Origin: Acidobacteriota bacterium | GTDB lineage: Bacteria > Acidobacteriota > Thermoanaerobaculia > Gp7-AA8 | Direction: 5' to 3' | Assembly: GCA_019247495.1 (NCBI GenBank) | Contig: JAFAOU010000144.1 | Coordinates: 1 to 50,398 of the forward strand | Length of the DNA: 50,398 nucleotides | Part shown: piece by piece, positions 1 through 8,409 of the stretch | How positions within the stretch are numbered: position 1 is the first letter of the stretch | Layout: each line of letters begins with the position of its first letter | Translations under genes and position numbers: made by a program | Notes under the pieces: model-generated | Seen by the model: only the letters and a program-made list of their open reading frames with translations | Databases searched by the model: none | What the model was told of the DNA's origin: nothing

Positions 1-1491
1 GGCGGCGCGTGGGTCGATTACAACGAGGCCAAGCAGGGACACGTCACTCCCGATCACCCGTACTTCTGGACGAACTTCCGCCGCACCGCGAACAAGGAAT
101 GTCTCGAGTGCCACGCCACCGGCGTCGACGTCCGCTACGACCGCGCCGCCCACACCTGGTCGACGGAGCTCACCGACGCAGGCGTCGGTTGCGAGGCCTG
201 CCACGGACCCGGCGCGCGGCACGCCGAAACGAAAGAGAAGCGCGACATCGTCCGTCCCGATCGTATCGACAAAGAGCTGGCGCTCTCGATTTGCGCGCAT
301 TGTCACGGTCCGCACGATCCGCTCTTTCCGTTGCTAGACGCGAAGGATCAATTTCGTCCCGGCGAACGCTACGACGAGCGTTACCAGCCGCTCGTCGTCA
401 CGGACGGCACCGAGCGTTCCGGCGAGTACTTCGCGGACGGACGTCCGAGCAGCTCGACGTTTGAAACACAGGCCCTTCTGCAATCGCGTTGTTATCGAAT
501 CGGCGGAGCGACCTGCCTGACCTGCCACACCTCGCCGCACGCCGAAGCGCATGGCGCGAACGAGTTGAAGCCCGGCGAGCGCGATGCGTCGTGCCGCACG
601 TGCCATGCGGCGATCGCAGCACAGGCCGCGGCGCACACGCGTCACAAGAATGCGACCTGCCTCGATTGCCACATGCCGAACATCCTCACGGGAGTCCTCG
701 ACACGTTCGCCGATCACTCCATAGACGTTCCGAATATCCGCAACACGATCACGCACGGCGTGCCGAATGCGTGCGGGGTCTGCCATCGCGACAAATCGGC
801 CGGCGTGCTTGCGGCGTCGCTCGACTCCTGGTGGCCCGAGGCGCGCGTGCGCAACGAGCGGCGGATTCGTCTTGCGGACGCGATCGACGAAAAGACGGCC
901 GCCTCCAGCTTCCCGGCACTCTCCGCTGTCGTGCGCGATGCCACGGAAGCATCGACGCTGCGCGGCGCGGCAGCGGTGATCCTTGCGCAGCGCTTCGGAG
1001 CCGGCGCGGCCGGCGTCATCACCCCGCTGCTCCACGACGCCAACCAACTCGTCCGCGCCCGTTTCGTCGAAGCCCTCGGCTACGCGAATGCCAGTCAATC
1101 CGCTGACGCCGTCGCCTCGCTCGCCAACGATCGATCGATCCGCGTCCGCCAGAATGTGGCGCTCGTCCTCGCATCCTTCGGCGATCCGCGCGCCCCCGCC
1201 GCGCTCGCGAAGCTGACCAGCGATTCCGCCACGGCGCATCTCGTCCGCCCGCACATCCTGCGCGGAATCGGCGCCGCCAACCGCGGCGAATTCGACGCCG
1301 CCATCCGCGAGCTCGACGTCGCGATCAACGATGCGCCGTACGCCACCGACGCCCTCGTCCTCATGGCCGACATTTACGCGCGACGCGGCGACGTGCCGCA
1401 CGCGAAATCGTTACTCGAGGAAGCGCTGCGATTTGATCCCGGTCACCGCGGCGCAAAAGCGCGCATCGACGCGATCGCGACACGCCGGTAG
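1..1491 (+). CDS. Multiheme c-type cytochrome with HEAT and TPR repeats (5' end cut by window)
   Basis: The reading frame is open from base 1, so the true start lies upstream; 496 residues are visible. Seven CxxCH haem-binding motifs are seen, at fragment residues about 34, 64, 98, 172, 198, 220 and 258 (CLECH, CEACH, CAHCH, CLTCH, CRTCH, CLDCH, CGVCH). This is the pattern of the cytochrome c554/doubled-CXXCH group. After the haem region come alanine-rich helical repeats that look like HEAT repeats (about 290-410), then one or two TPR-like units to the end. Such proteins are periplasmic or cell-surface electron carriers; the partner is unknown. The stop codon is followed eight bases later by a palindromic repeat. 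The family call is firm; the exact role is not. Confidence 0.85.
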   Translation, partial: GGAWVDYNEAKQGHVTPDHPYFWTNFRRTANKECLECHATGVDVRYDRAAHTWSTELTDAGVGCEACHGPGARHAETKEKRDIVRPDRIDKELALSICAHCHGPHDPLFPLLDAKDQFRPGERYDERYQPLVVTDGTERSGEYFADGRPSSSTFETQALLQSRCYRIGGATCLTCHTSPHAEAHGANELKPGERDASCRTCHAAIAAQAAAHTRHKNATCLDCHMPNILTGVLDTFADHSIDVPNIRNTITHGVPNACGVCHRDKSAGVLAASLDSWWPEARVRNERRIRLADAIDEKTAASSFPALSAVVRDATEASTLRGAAAVILAQRFGAGAAGVITPLLHDANQLVRARFVEALGYANASQSADAVASLANDRSIRVRQNVALVLASFGDPRAPAALAKLTSDSATAHLVRPHILRGIGAANRGEFDAAIRELDVAINDAPYATDALVLMADIYARRGDVPHAKSLLEEALRFDPGHRGAKARIDAIATRR

Positions 1492-1498
1492 TGCGGAT

Positions 1499-1607
1499 CG
1501 TAGCGCCGACGGCTCGTCGGCTGGACCGCCAGCGGCTCGCTGGCGCGTCTTCGCGGTTCTCGCCGCCGAGCCGGCGGCGGTCCAGCCGGCGAGCCGCCGG
1601 CGCTACG
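1499..1607. repeat. Intergenic palindromic repeat, family A, copy 1
   Basis: A large imperfect inverted repeat. The left part starts CGTAGCGCCGACGGCTCG and the right part ends GAGCCGCCGGCGCTACG, with GGACCGCC/GGCGGTCC pairing inside. A second copy is at 8143-8251 and a decayed piece at 29768-29793. It lies between the stop of the cytochrome gene and the stop of the convergent lipoprotein gene, where a folded RNA could end transcription from both sides. Confidence 0.85.
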
Positions 1608-1618
1608 CCGTCCTCGCG

Positions 1619-2026
1619 TCAGCAAGTCGCGATTACGCGCTGCCGGATTTGCCAAAGAAGCTGAAACAGCGGAGCGCACTCTTTCGGCGCATCCTCGCCG
1701 TACCACGTCGCCGTGCGATCGCCGACGGTCAGCGTATAGCGGATCTGATCGGGATGTCCGTGACCTTCAGCATTCGAGTCGCGAATGGGGATCAGCGCCT
1801 GCAACTTGCTCCTCTCTGAATTCGTCAGCGTGCCACTGCATGACTTCTGCTGAAGCGTCGCCGTCACCTGACCGCCGTCGATCACGATCCCGCCGACGCC
1901 GCGGCCGGTGATACCGCCATCGCTGGTCACGCTGATTCTCGGGAGCTCGCTCGCGGAAGAAGACATAGGAACGTCAGTGTGACACGCGGCGAAGAGGATC
2001 ACCACGAGGAAGAGTTGTACGCGCAT
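1619..2026 (-). CDS. Small lipoprotein, possibly emfourin-like
   Basis: A 135-residue protein. The chosen start gives a short lipoprotein signal, MRVQLFLVVILFAAC, with lipid attachment expected at Cys15. In-frame ATGs at 2038 and 2059 are possible, but none has a clear ribosome binding site. The mature part has a Gly-rich strand-turn (SDGGITGRGVGGIVIDGG), then LTNSERSKLQAL and DQIRYTLTVGDRTATWYGED, ending in a helix (LFQLLWQIRQ). This order resembles emfourin, the small beta-barrel inhibitor of M4 metallopeptidases (protealysin). The resemblance is from memory and weak, and no M4 protease is nearby. Two Cys in the mature part (CSGT, ECAP) could form a disulphide. Otherwise a hypothetical envelope protein. 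Confidence 0.6.
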   Translation of the reverse strand: MRVQLFLVVILFAACHTDVPMSSSASELPRISVTSDGGITGRGVGGIVIDGGQVTATLQQKSCSGTLTNSERSKLQALIPIRDSNAEGHGHPDQIRYTLTVGDRTATWYGEDAPKECAPLFQLLWQIRQRVIATC

Positions 2027-2156
2027 GCCGGCATCCATGCAGTTTCGATGCTGACTCATGGTCACGTCGCGGCGCGCTGAAGCTTTTCGACACCCCGCCA
2101 TTTTGGAGAATTTATTGTGAGCTGTCGCTCGTTGCGCGGCGGGAGGAGAGGTTCCT

Positions 2157-2597
2157 ATGTCCCTGCAAACCGAAGCCGAGGTCAGCGGCGGAGCTGATGA
2201 TCTCTCCGGCGAACGCCGCCGCACCTATCGGGCGTTGGTCGTCGAGGATGACGAGGGTATCGTCAGTCTCGTGCGCCACGTGCTGCAACGGGAAGAGTTC
2301 ACCGTCGAGTGCGTGAAAACCGGTGCGGCGGCCATCGAGTTGATGAAGACGGTCGCCTACGACCTGCTCATCATCGATCTGATCCTGCCGCTCGTGAGCG
2401 GGGAAGAGGTCATCACCTTCATCGACGAGACGCAGCCGCACACGCTGCGCCGCGTGATCGTCATGACTGCCTCACCGCGCAAGCTGAGTTCCGCGTTCCT
2501 CGAACGGATCTGCAAAGTTCTGGCGAAACCGTTCAACATCGACGAGCTCGTGCTGATGGCCCGCGAGTGCGTCGAAGGCGAACCCTGCGGAGTGTGA
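2157..2597 (+). CDS. Stand-alone response regulator (REC domain only)
   Basis: A 146-residue protein that is almost wholly one receiver domain after about 25 flexible residues. The acidic pocket is EDD at 30-32, the phospho-acceptor is Asp74 in LLIIDLILP, the switch Thr is 104 (IVMTAS) and the conserved Lys is 124 (LAKPF). No output domain follows, so it should act by protein contact, as CheY- or Spo0F-type regulators do. No histidine kinase is adjacent, so its partner is elsewhere. A purine-rich ribosome binding site (GGGAGGAGAGG) precedes the ATG. The gene is single and convergent with the ceramidase-like gene, only three bases from its stop codon. Confidence 0.9.
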   Translation: MSLQTEAEVSGGADDLSGERRRTYRALVVEDDEGIVSLVRHVLQREEFTVECVKTGAAAIELMKTVAYDLLIIDLILPLVSGEEVITFIDETQPHTLRRVIVMTASPRKLSSAFLERICKVLAKPFNIDELVLMARECVEGEPCGV

Positions 2598-2600
2598 GCG

Positions 2601-3365
2601 TTACTCGGGCAGGCGCTTTCGCTGCATCGCAACGAGGAACGCCACTCCCACTGCCGCGGTGAGGTGCTTGATCGTGTGTCCGCTGACGAAGTGGCCCAGT
2701 GAAAAGATTTGGTTGTCTGCGGATTCGAACACCTTCGCGGCGGCGTACGCCCCGAGCGCGGCGACGACATATCCAGTGCCGCCATTGCGAGCTGGGTACA
2801 AAAGAAGAATCAGCACGATCAGAAGCAGAGAGCCGAACTGCACCAGGATGTAGAGGCGTAGATCTCCGGCGTGGCGAAGCTCACTCCAATACCAGTACAG
2901 AACACTTCCCGCACCGAGCAGCAGCAGTGGAACGAAAAGCCATCGGCTGACCGAAACGCTGATGCGCTCGCCCAGCAGAGCGGTCAATAGCCCCATGAAG
3001 CCAACGGTCATGGGCAAGCGATCCCAGACCAGCCCCGCATTGCCCGGTTGAAGATGGTAGTAGCCCGATCCGAGAGTAGTGAGTGCGACTCCTGCAAAGA
3101 GTGCGATGTACGGCCAACGCGTCCACGGATCATTGCCGCGGCGTCTCGTTGTCATCAACCCGAGCAGGCCGGCGATGGCAAACGGGACATTGGAGAGAAC
3201 ATTCAGGCAGTTCGGAATGCCCAGCAAGGAGCGCTGATCCGCGAAACGATGGTAGGCGAGATCCTGCGGAACTGCCGGCCGCGCAAACACAGCAACGATC
3301 GCCGCGAGCGCGGCGAACAGGAGGATGGAATGTCGCACGATCGTGGCTCGACTCATCGCTGCCAT
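2601..3365 (-). CDS. Ceramidase-like (alkaline ceramidase/CREST) membrane protein
   Basis: A 254-residue protein with about seven hydrophobic helices. Motifs match the alkaline ceramidase (aPHC) group of the CREST superfamily: a Ser in NVLSNVPFAIAGL, GSGYYHLQPGNAGLVWDRLPMT with a His and Asp, and the late HFVSGHTIKHLTAA with two His. In this superfamily the Ser, Asp and three His residues coordinate a Zn ion that hydrolyses amide bonds in the membrane. The true substrate in bacteria is unknown; an amidolipid is a guess. No cotranscribed partner is visible. An internal Met at residue 4 is an alternative start. Confidence 0.75.
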   Translation of the reverse strand: MAAMSRATIVRHSILLFAALAAIVAVFARPAVPQDLAYHRFADQRSLLGIPNCLNVLSNVPFAIAGLLGLMTTRRRGNDPWTRWPYIALFAGVALTTLGSGYYHLQPGNAGLVWDRLPMTVGFMGLLTALLGERISVSVSRWLFVPLLLLGAGSVLYWYWSELRHAGDLRLYILVQFGSLLLIVLILLLYPARNGGTGYVVAALGAYAAAKVFESADNQIFSLGHFVSGHTIKHLTAAVGVAFLVAMQRKRLPE

Positions 3366-3458
3366 GTCGCGTCAACAGTACAGGACAAGTTGGCCGTACC
3401 GTATTGCTAAGCCTCGTTTGTTGCAGCCACGAACGCCCACGCGCCACAATCTCGACCG

Positions 3459-3788
3459 ATGAAATCACGACTAGTTTGGACCAGCGATCCTGAGGCTGCG
3501 AAGCGGCTGCGCGAGGAGGGCGTGGTCGACGCGCGGGTGGATGAGGAGCCGTCGAAACAGGTCATCCGCGTGTTCGTGGATCGCAAGCGGCGGGCGGGGA
3601 AGAGCGTAACGATCGCGAGCGGATTCAGGTTGACGGCTCAATCGATGTCGGCGCTGGCGGCGGCGTTGAAGAAACGCTGCGGTGCCGGCGGGACGGCGGC
3701 AGACGGCGAGATCGAGATCCAGGGCGATCACGTCGCGCACGTCGCCGCCGAACTCGAGCGCCTCGGCTACCGGGTTCGGAAGCTGTGA
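3459..3788 (+). CDS. SUI1/eIF1-like translation factor (YciH type)
   Basis: A 109-residue protein matching the bacterial SUI1 family. The N-terminal strand region is followed by RKRRAGKSVTIASGF, then a helix leading to LKKRCGAGGTAADGEIEIQGDH and a final HVAAELERLGYRVRKL. The basic loop, the CGxGGT turn and IQGDH are the conserved features of the eIF1 fold. E. coli YciH affects start-codon selection in vitro, but the role in cells is not settled. It is a single gene in a divergent gap from the ceramidase-like gene; no strong ribosome binding site is seen. Confidence 0.88.
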   Translation: MKSRLVWTSDPEAAKRLREEGVVDARVDEEPSKQVIRVFVDRKRRAGKSVTIASGFRLTAQSMSALAAALKKRCGAGGTAADGEIEIQGDHVAHVAAELERLGYRVRKL

Positions 3789-3792
3789 CGCG

Positions 3793-4521
3793 TCAGTGCT
3801 TCACGGAGCGATGTCTGGCTGGCGCCGCCGGCGTTACGCCTCCGAAGTCGATTCCGGTGCCGAGGATCGTTCCGTGATGCGCGCGCCAGGAGTCAAACGC
3901 GTTGCCCTCGAAGCGGTACCACGCTTCCAGCCCCTGGAACTGGCCTGTCAGGTCGCTCCCCTCGGGAGCGTACGGCGCCGTCATCGTCGCGCGAATCTGA
4001 TCCTGTGTCCGCGCCACGCTCCAGATGCGCAAATCGTCGATGCCTCCCTCAGGCGTGTGGACGTAGGCTACATCGCTCCCGATGCGGAATGTGCTTGTCG
4101 ACGTCGAACGCGGCGCAGTCTCGGGGGATTCGAGGACGAGATTTCCGTTGATGTAGTGCCGGCGCGTCGTTCCATCCGTTGTCGCCGCGATGTGGACCCA
4201 CGTGTCCGCCGGGATTGTGCCGCCATCCTTGATGCTTGAGCTGCCGTTGAAATAGCTGCGAAATGTCGTGCCGCAGAGGCCGATCCACCAGGCCGCGGTC
4301 CATTGCTTTCCGGCGATTGAGGAACAGGCAGTGCCGTTTGCGTCGCGAATCGAGACCCAGGCTTCGACCGTCATCGCAGGCGTGTCGAGCAGGGTGTCGT
4401 GCGGGACTTCGATGTAGCCCTGTTGCGGAGCGCCCTGCAGGCGGAGGTACTTGCCGAAAGGCTGCGCGGACAGCGCTGGGGCAATTGCGAGGAGTGCGAT
4501 TGCGAGCCGAATGAGTTTCAT
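3793..4521 (-). CDS. Secreted LamG/concanavalin-like domain protein
   Basis: A 242-residue protein. The ATG at 4521 gives a clear signal peptide (MKLIRLAIALLAIAPALSAQ), better than the longer frame to 4602, which has no signal. The mature part is one LamG-type jelly-roll: GYIEVPHDTLLDTPAMTVEAWVS, then WWIGLC, a WVHIAATTDG strand, the ligand-side HYINGNLV strand, and IDDLRIWSVARTQDQI, followed by LEAWYRFEGN. These are the hallmarks of the LamG_3 (pentraxin-like) family, which binds sugars or proteins outside the cell. No catalytic domain is present. It ends four bases from the stop of the convergent SUI1 gene. The ligand is unknown. Confidence 0.85.
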   Translation of the reverse strand: MKLIRLAIALLAIAPALSAQPFGKYLRLQGAPQQGYIEVPHDTLLDTPAMTVEAWVSIRDANGTACSSIAGKQWTAAWWIGLCGTTFRSYFNGSSSIKDGGTIPADTWVHIAATTDGTTRRHYINGNLVLESPETAPRSTSTSTFRIGSDVAYVHTPEGGIDDLRIWSVARTQDQIRATMTAPYAPEGSDLTGQFQGLEAWYRFEGNAFDSWRAHHGTILGTGIDFGGVTPAAPARHRSVKH

Positions 4522-4615
4522 GTGTCGCCCATGATATCCACAGCGGACCCATCGTTTCACGCGGTTCTCCGTATCTCGGTGTGACGGGAATCCTCCTTGC
4601 ACCGCTCACCTCGCT

Positions 4616-5830
4616 GTGGCTGGCGTGACCATCACTTGTGCCGACTGCGGGAGTACGCAGGTCGTTCCGGAGTTGCCCGGGCGCGGGACGGTTGAGTGTC
4701 ATCGCTGTGATCGGACACTGGAGCATCGGACCGGGGCGGATGCGTCCGTGAGCCTGGCGTTGTCGCTGACCATCCTGGTGCTGCTCCCGCCGGCGGTGTT
4801 TTTGCCGCTGATGGCGTCGACGATCAAGCAGCTCGTGTTCGGCGAGAGCCGGCTGGTTTCGAGCGTCGGCGTGATTTACAGCGAAGTGTGGTTTCCGTTC
4901 GCGTTCGGGTTCCTCTTTTTCGCGTTCCTTTTCCCCGCCGTTCGCGCGCTGCTGCAGGTGATCGTGCTCGCTGCGATTCGATTCGGCTGGCGCCTTCCGA
5001 ATCGCGGACAGTTGTTCCGGTGGAGCGAAGAGTTACGGCTGTGGAGTCTGACGGACGTCGTGGTGATCGCCGGCGTCATTGCCTACTACCGCGCCGCTAT
5101 CTCCGCTACGGTCGAAATCGGGATCGGCGGGTGGACGTATCTCCTCGTGGCCGTCCTCTCGATCGTTGCAGACCGGCTGCTCGACCGGCGCGCCGTGTGG
5201 CAGGCCATCATGCCGGACCGGCACGCGCCGCGCGGCTACAACATCGTCTCGTGTGACGTTTGTGAGATGACGATGACGAACCGGCAGCCCGGCGATCCGT
5301 GCCCGAGGTGCGGGGAGACACTCGATCATCGGATTGCGCCGCGATGGGTGCCGGCCGTGGCGGCCGTCGCAGCGGCGATCCCGCTCTGTTTTCCGGCGTA
5401 CGCCGGATCGATCATGGTCAACCAGAACCTCACCGCATTTCTGGAGCACACCGTCTTCGGCACGGTGCAATTGCTGGCAGACCGCGGATATTGGCAGTAC
5501 GGAGTGGTGGTGCTCGTCGCCGGCGTGGCCATCCCGGTCGTGGAGCTGATCGGGATGATGTGGCTGCTGGGTCGCGTGCGCTTCCCGAACACGAAGGGGT
5601 TGGTGCGGCGAACGCGCATGTATCGCGTGCTGCATCGCCTGGTGCGGTGGCCGATGATCATCCCCTTCATCGCCGCCCTCGCCGCGCCGATCGTCAGCTT
5701 CAAAGGGATCGACAACATCGAAACCGGGCCGGGTGCCACTCCTCTCTTTGCCGTGATCGCGCTGATCATGCTGGCGGTCCGGCTGTTCGAGCCGCGGATG
5801 ATGTGGAAGACGGCGGGAGAGATGCCGTGA
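4616..5830 (+). CDS. pqiA: PqiA, inner-membrane protein of the Pqi lipid-transport system
   Basis: A 404-residue protein with a GTG start. It is two tandem PqiA domains. Each opens with a zinc-ribbon-like pair (CADC...CHRC; CDVC...CPRC) and continues with about four membrane helices (for example SLALSLTILVLLPPAVFLPL in the first half). PqiA anchors the MCE protein PqiB in the inner membrane, and the complex is thought to move lipids between the two membranes. The length matches the family (about 400). It begins a three-gene operon: its stop overlaps the pqiB GTG start by four bases. Confidence 0.93.
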   Translation: MAGVTITCADCGSTQVVPELPGRGTVECHRCDRTLEHRTGADASVSLALSLTILVLLPPAVFLPLMASTIKQLVFGESRLVSSVGVIYSEVWFPFAFGFLFFAFLFPAVRALLQVIVLAAIRFGWRLPNRGQLFRWSEELRLWSLTDVVVIAGVIAYYRAAISATVEIGIGGWTYLLVAVLSIVADRLLDRRAVWQAIMPDRHAPRGYNIVSCDVCEMTMTNRQPGDPCPRCGETLDHRIAPRWVPAVAAVAAAIPLCFPAYAGSIMVNQNLTAFLEHTVFGTVQLLADRGYWQYGVVVLVAGVAIPVVELIGMMWLLGRVRFPNTKGLVRRTRMYRVLHRLVRWPMIIPFIAALAAPIVSFKGIDNIETGPGATPLFAVIALIMLAVRLFEPRMMWKTAGEMP

Positions 5831-7578
5831 ACGAGAATTCGCACAATCCGATAGATCAGGCCGACGGCGTCGACGCCCCTCGGGCCAAAGTTCATCTCGC
5901 CAAATGGTCGCCGTGGCTCTGGATCATTCCGGCGCTGGCCATCTTCTTTGCCGGCTGGCTGGTCGTTCGCTACGGTTTCTTCGGCGGCGGCGACATCACC
6001 GTCCGCTTCGCCGATGCGCGGGGACTCGATCGCTACAGTCCGGTCCGATTCCGCGGCGCGAAGGTCGGCACGATTCAGAAGATCACCATCGATCAGAACC
6101 TGCGGCAGGTGGTCGTCCGCATCACGCTCGATGCCTCGATGAACCATGCGCTCAACAAGGGGACAAAGTTCTGGGTCGTCGAGCCGGCGCTGGAAGGCGG
6201 CGGACTGGGCGGCCTCCTGTCCGGAACATACGTCGGTATCGCGCCGGGCGAGGGCGAGCAGACAAGCGAATTCGCCGGTCAGGAGTACGCGCCCGTGCTT
6301 TCGGCCCCGGAGGATGGGAAGACCGTCGTCCTCGAAGCGCATGGACTTGGATCGATCGCGGTCGGCTCGCCGATCACGTTCCAGGGGCTTCGCGTCGGCC
6401 AGATCTTGGGCGCGGAGTACGACGAGAAGCGCGGCATCACCGATGTGCACGCGTTCATCGTCAAACGCTTCGCACACGAGGTGCGGCAGAGCACGCGCTT
6501 CTGGCGCGCGGGAGGATTGAACATCTCCCTCGGTGGCGGCGGCCTTTCCACCGGCGGCGCGTCGATCTCGTCGCTGCTCAATGCGCCGGTCGCGTTCTAC
6601 ACACCCGAAGTGCTTGCCGGCAACGAGGCCGCGCAAGGAACGCACTTCGATCTTTACGACTCCGAGGGGATGGCCATGGCCGCGGCGGACGGACCGCAAC
6701 TCACGTACGTGACGTACTTCCCTGGACCGGTGCACGGACTGACCGCGGGAACCTCGGTGCAGATGAAGGGTATCGAGGTCGGACACGTGCGTGAGGTGCG
6801 CCTGCGCTACGTGCCCGCCACGGCGTCGCTCGAGACGCCGGTCACGATCGAGATCGATCCGCGCAAACTCGAGATCGGCGTGTCGCAATCGACGACGAAG
6901 GACGAGCTGCGCGCGACGATGAACGACGCGCTCGGCAAACTGGTGCAGAAGGGCATGCGCGCGACGTTGATGACGAGTCTGGTGCTGCCGGGATCGAGCG
7001 GTGTTGCACTCGACACCGTGGCCGCGCCGGGGACGGGACGTCTGATCACGACGACGGAGCCGCCGATCATTCCGGCGGCGTCCGGCGGAAGCGGATTGGA
7101 AGGTGCGCTATCGGCAGTTGGCGACATCGCCGGACGCATTCGCAATCTGCCGATCGAGGAGATCGCCGGACATCTGCGCAACACAGCGCAACGTCTCGAC
7201 TCGCTCGTTCACGATCCGACGCTCGACGACAGTCTGAAGCGACTGAATCGTTCGCTTGCGGATGTCGAGAAGATTACGGCCACCACGCGCGACAACGTTG
7301 GTCCGATCGAGAAGAGCCTTCGCAACACGGCCGCGAACGCCGAGGCTGCAAGCCAGAAGGTTGGTCCGATCGTCGACAGTCTGCGCAACACGGCGGCATC
7401 GGCCGAAGCCGCGGCGAAACGCGCCGAGGAGCTGATGGGAAGCCAACCGCGGCAGAACTACGACCTCGGAACATTGATCAAAGAGCTGACGCGCGCAGCC
7501 GAGGCGGTGCGCGGAATGGCGTCGTACCTCGAGGAAAATCCCGACGCGCTGCTGAAGGGGAGAGGCAAAGGCAAATGA
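5827..7578 (+). CDS. pqiB: PqiB, periplasm-spanning protein with three MCE domains
   Basis: A 583-residue protein starting at the GTG that overlaps the pqiA stop codon (GTGA). A membrane helix (WLWIIPALAIFFAGWLVV) follows about 35 cytoplasmic residues. Then come three MCE/MlaD domains: the first opens DITVRFADARGLDRYSPVRF, the second KTVVLEAHGLGSIAVGSPI and the third QLTYVTYFPGPVHGLTAG. Each has the conserved V(R/Q)xxG turn. After residue about 420 the sequence becomes a long helical coiled coil with a repeated SLRNTAA(N/S)AEAA unit. PqiB hexamers form a stacked-ring tube with a coiled-coil needle reaching the outer membrane. An open frame continues upstream to 5299, but that part is antiparallel to family sequence and lies inside pqiA. 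Confidence 0.93.
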   Translation: MNENSHNPIDQADGVDAPRAKVHLAKWSPWLWIIPALAIFFAGWLVVRYGFFGGGDITVRFADARGLDRYSPVRFRGAKVGTIQKITIDQNLRQVVVRITLDASMNHALNKGTKFWVVEPALEGGGLGGLLSGTYVGIAPGEGEQTSEFAGQEYAPVLSAPEDGKTVVLEAHGLGSIAVGSPITFQGLRVGQILGAEYDEKRGITDVHAFIVKRFAHEVRQSTRFWRAGGLNISLGGGGLSTGGASISSLLNAPVAFYTPEVLAGNEAAQGTHFDLYDSEGMAMAAADGPQLTYVTYFPGPVHGLTAGTSVQMKGIEVGHVREVRLRYVPATASLETPVTIEIDPRKLEIGVSQSTTKDELRATMNDALGKLVQKGMRATLMTSLVLPGSSGVALDTVAAPGTGRLITTTEPPIIPAASGGSGLEGALSAVGDIAGRIRNLPIEEIAGHLRNTAQRLDSLVHDPTLDDSLKRLNRSLADVEKITATTRDNVGPIEKSLRNTAANAEAASQKVGPIVDSLRNTAASAEAAAKRAEELMGSQPRQNYDLGTLIKELTRAAEAVRGMASYLEENPDALLKGRGKGK

Positions 7579-8138
7579 AACGCAACGCGGTCGTCCTATC
7601 GCTTCTCCTCGCAGGATGTTCATTTTTCAGCAAATCGCAGAGCAAGTTCTACGCGCTCGATCGCTTGCCGCCGTCCGCATCTCCTGCTGCCACGCGCGGA
7701 TTGCCGGTAGCAATCGATGGCGTCGAACTTCCGCCCGGACTCGATCGCCGCGAGATCGTGGTGCGTCTCGCCAATCAGCAACTGCAGGTGCGCCCGAACG
7801 AGCAGTGGTCCGCATCGCTGCAGCCGCTGGTGTTGCACACCCTGGCCTTCGACCTCGCCGACCGTCTGCCGGAAGGGATGGTGATCCTGCCCGGAGCTTC
7901 GCGCCCCTCGGGTGCAGTGCGCGCGATCGACGTCGTCTTCGAAGACGTCACCGCCGGCCCCGACACGAAGGTGGTGCTCGACGCCCGCTGGATCGTGCGC
8001 ACATCCGGACAACCCGACGTGACGCATCACGAGCGAATCTCGATCGACATCCCCTCGCTCGACAGCGCGAACATCGCGTCGGGCACGAGTCAGGCGCTAG
8101 CCGCGCTCGCCGATCGGATGGCTGCGGGATTGCGGTAA
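7575..8138 (+). CDS. pqiC: PqiC, outer-membrane lipoprotein of the Pqi system
   Basis: A 187-residue protein whose ATG overlaps the pqiB stop codon (ATGA). The signal MKRNAVVLSLLLAGCSFFS has a good lipobox (LAGC). The rest matches the PqiC/ABC-type transport auxiliary lipoprotein family (former DUF330): KFYALDRLPPSA near the mature start, VAIDGVELPPGLDRREIVVR, then VRPNEQWSASLQP, and an Ala-rich C-terminal helix (SQALAALADRMAAGL). PqiC docks the PqiB tube at the outer membrane. The stop is followed within five bases by palindromic repeat A copy 2, a likely operon end. Confidence 0.9.
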   Translation: MKRNAVVLSLLLAGCSFFSKSQSKFYALDRLPPSASPAATRGLPVAIDGVELPPGLDRREIVVRLANQQLQVRPNEQWSASLQPLVLHTLAFDLADRLPEGMVILPGASRPSGAVRAIDVVFEDVTAGPDTKVVLDARWIVRTSGQPDVTHHERISIDIPSLDSANIASGTSQALAALADRMAAGLR

Positions 8139-8142
8139 CGGA

Positions 8143-8251
8143 CGTAGCGCTGACGGCTCGTCGGCTGGACCGCCAGCGGCTCGCTGGCGATTGCCCGAAA
8201 GGTCTGCCGCCGAGCCGGCGGCGGTCCGGCCGGCGAGCAGCCGGCGCTACG
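8143..8251. repeat. Intergenic palindromic repeat, family A, copy 2
   Basis: Starts CGTAGCGCTGACGGCTCG and ends CGGCGCTACG, closely matching copy 1 at 1499-1607 over both arms. The middle (GATTGCCCGAAAGGT) differs. It begins four bases after the pqiC stop codon. Confidence 0.85.
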
Positions 8252-8374
8252 AATACGCCGGCTGCGATCATTCGCTATCTGCCGTCCATGATGCACGGAC
8301 GAACATGGGTGCTCACAACAACGAACGACGCGATCAACGATTGTGCGCCCACGCCGGCTAGGTCTTCCTCGATG

Positions 8375-8399
8375 CGCAGAATCGAAGAGAAATTCTGCG
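8375..8399 (-). terminator. Hairpin after the kinase gene
   Basis: CGCAGAAT and ATTCTGCG form an 8-bp stem with a 9-base loop, 11 bases past the stop codon of the kinase gene on the minus strand. There is no long U-run, so intrinsic termination is only a possibility. Confidence 0.35.
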
Positions 8400-8409
8400 A
8401 ATCGTTGAA

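Noticed and set aside
5299..5826. N-terminal extension of PqiB into pqiA
   Set aside because: Composition is Arg-rich and without motifs, while the GTG at 5827 gives the standard four-base overlap and the family start.
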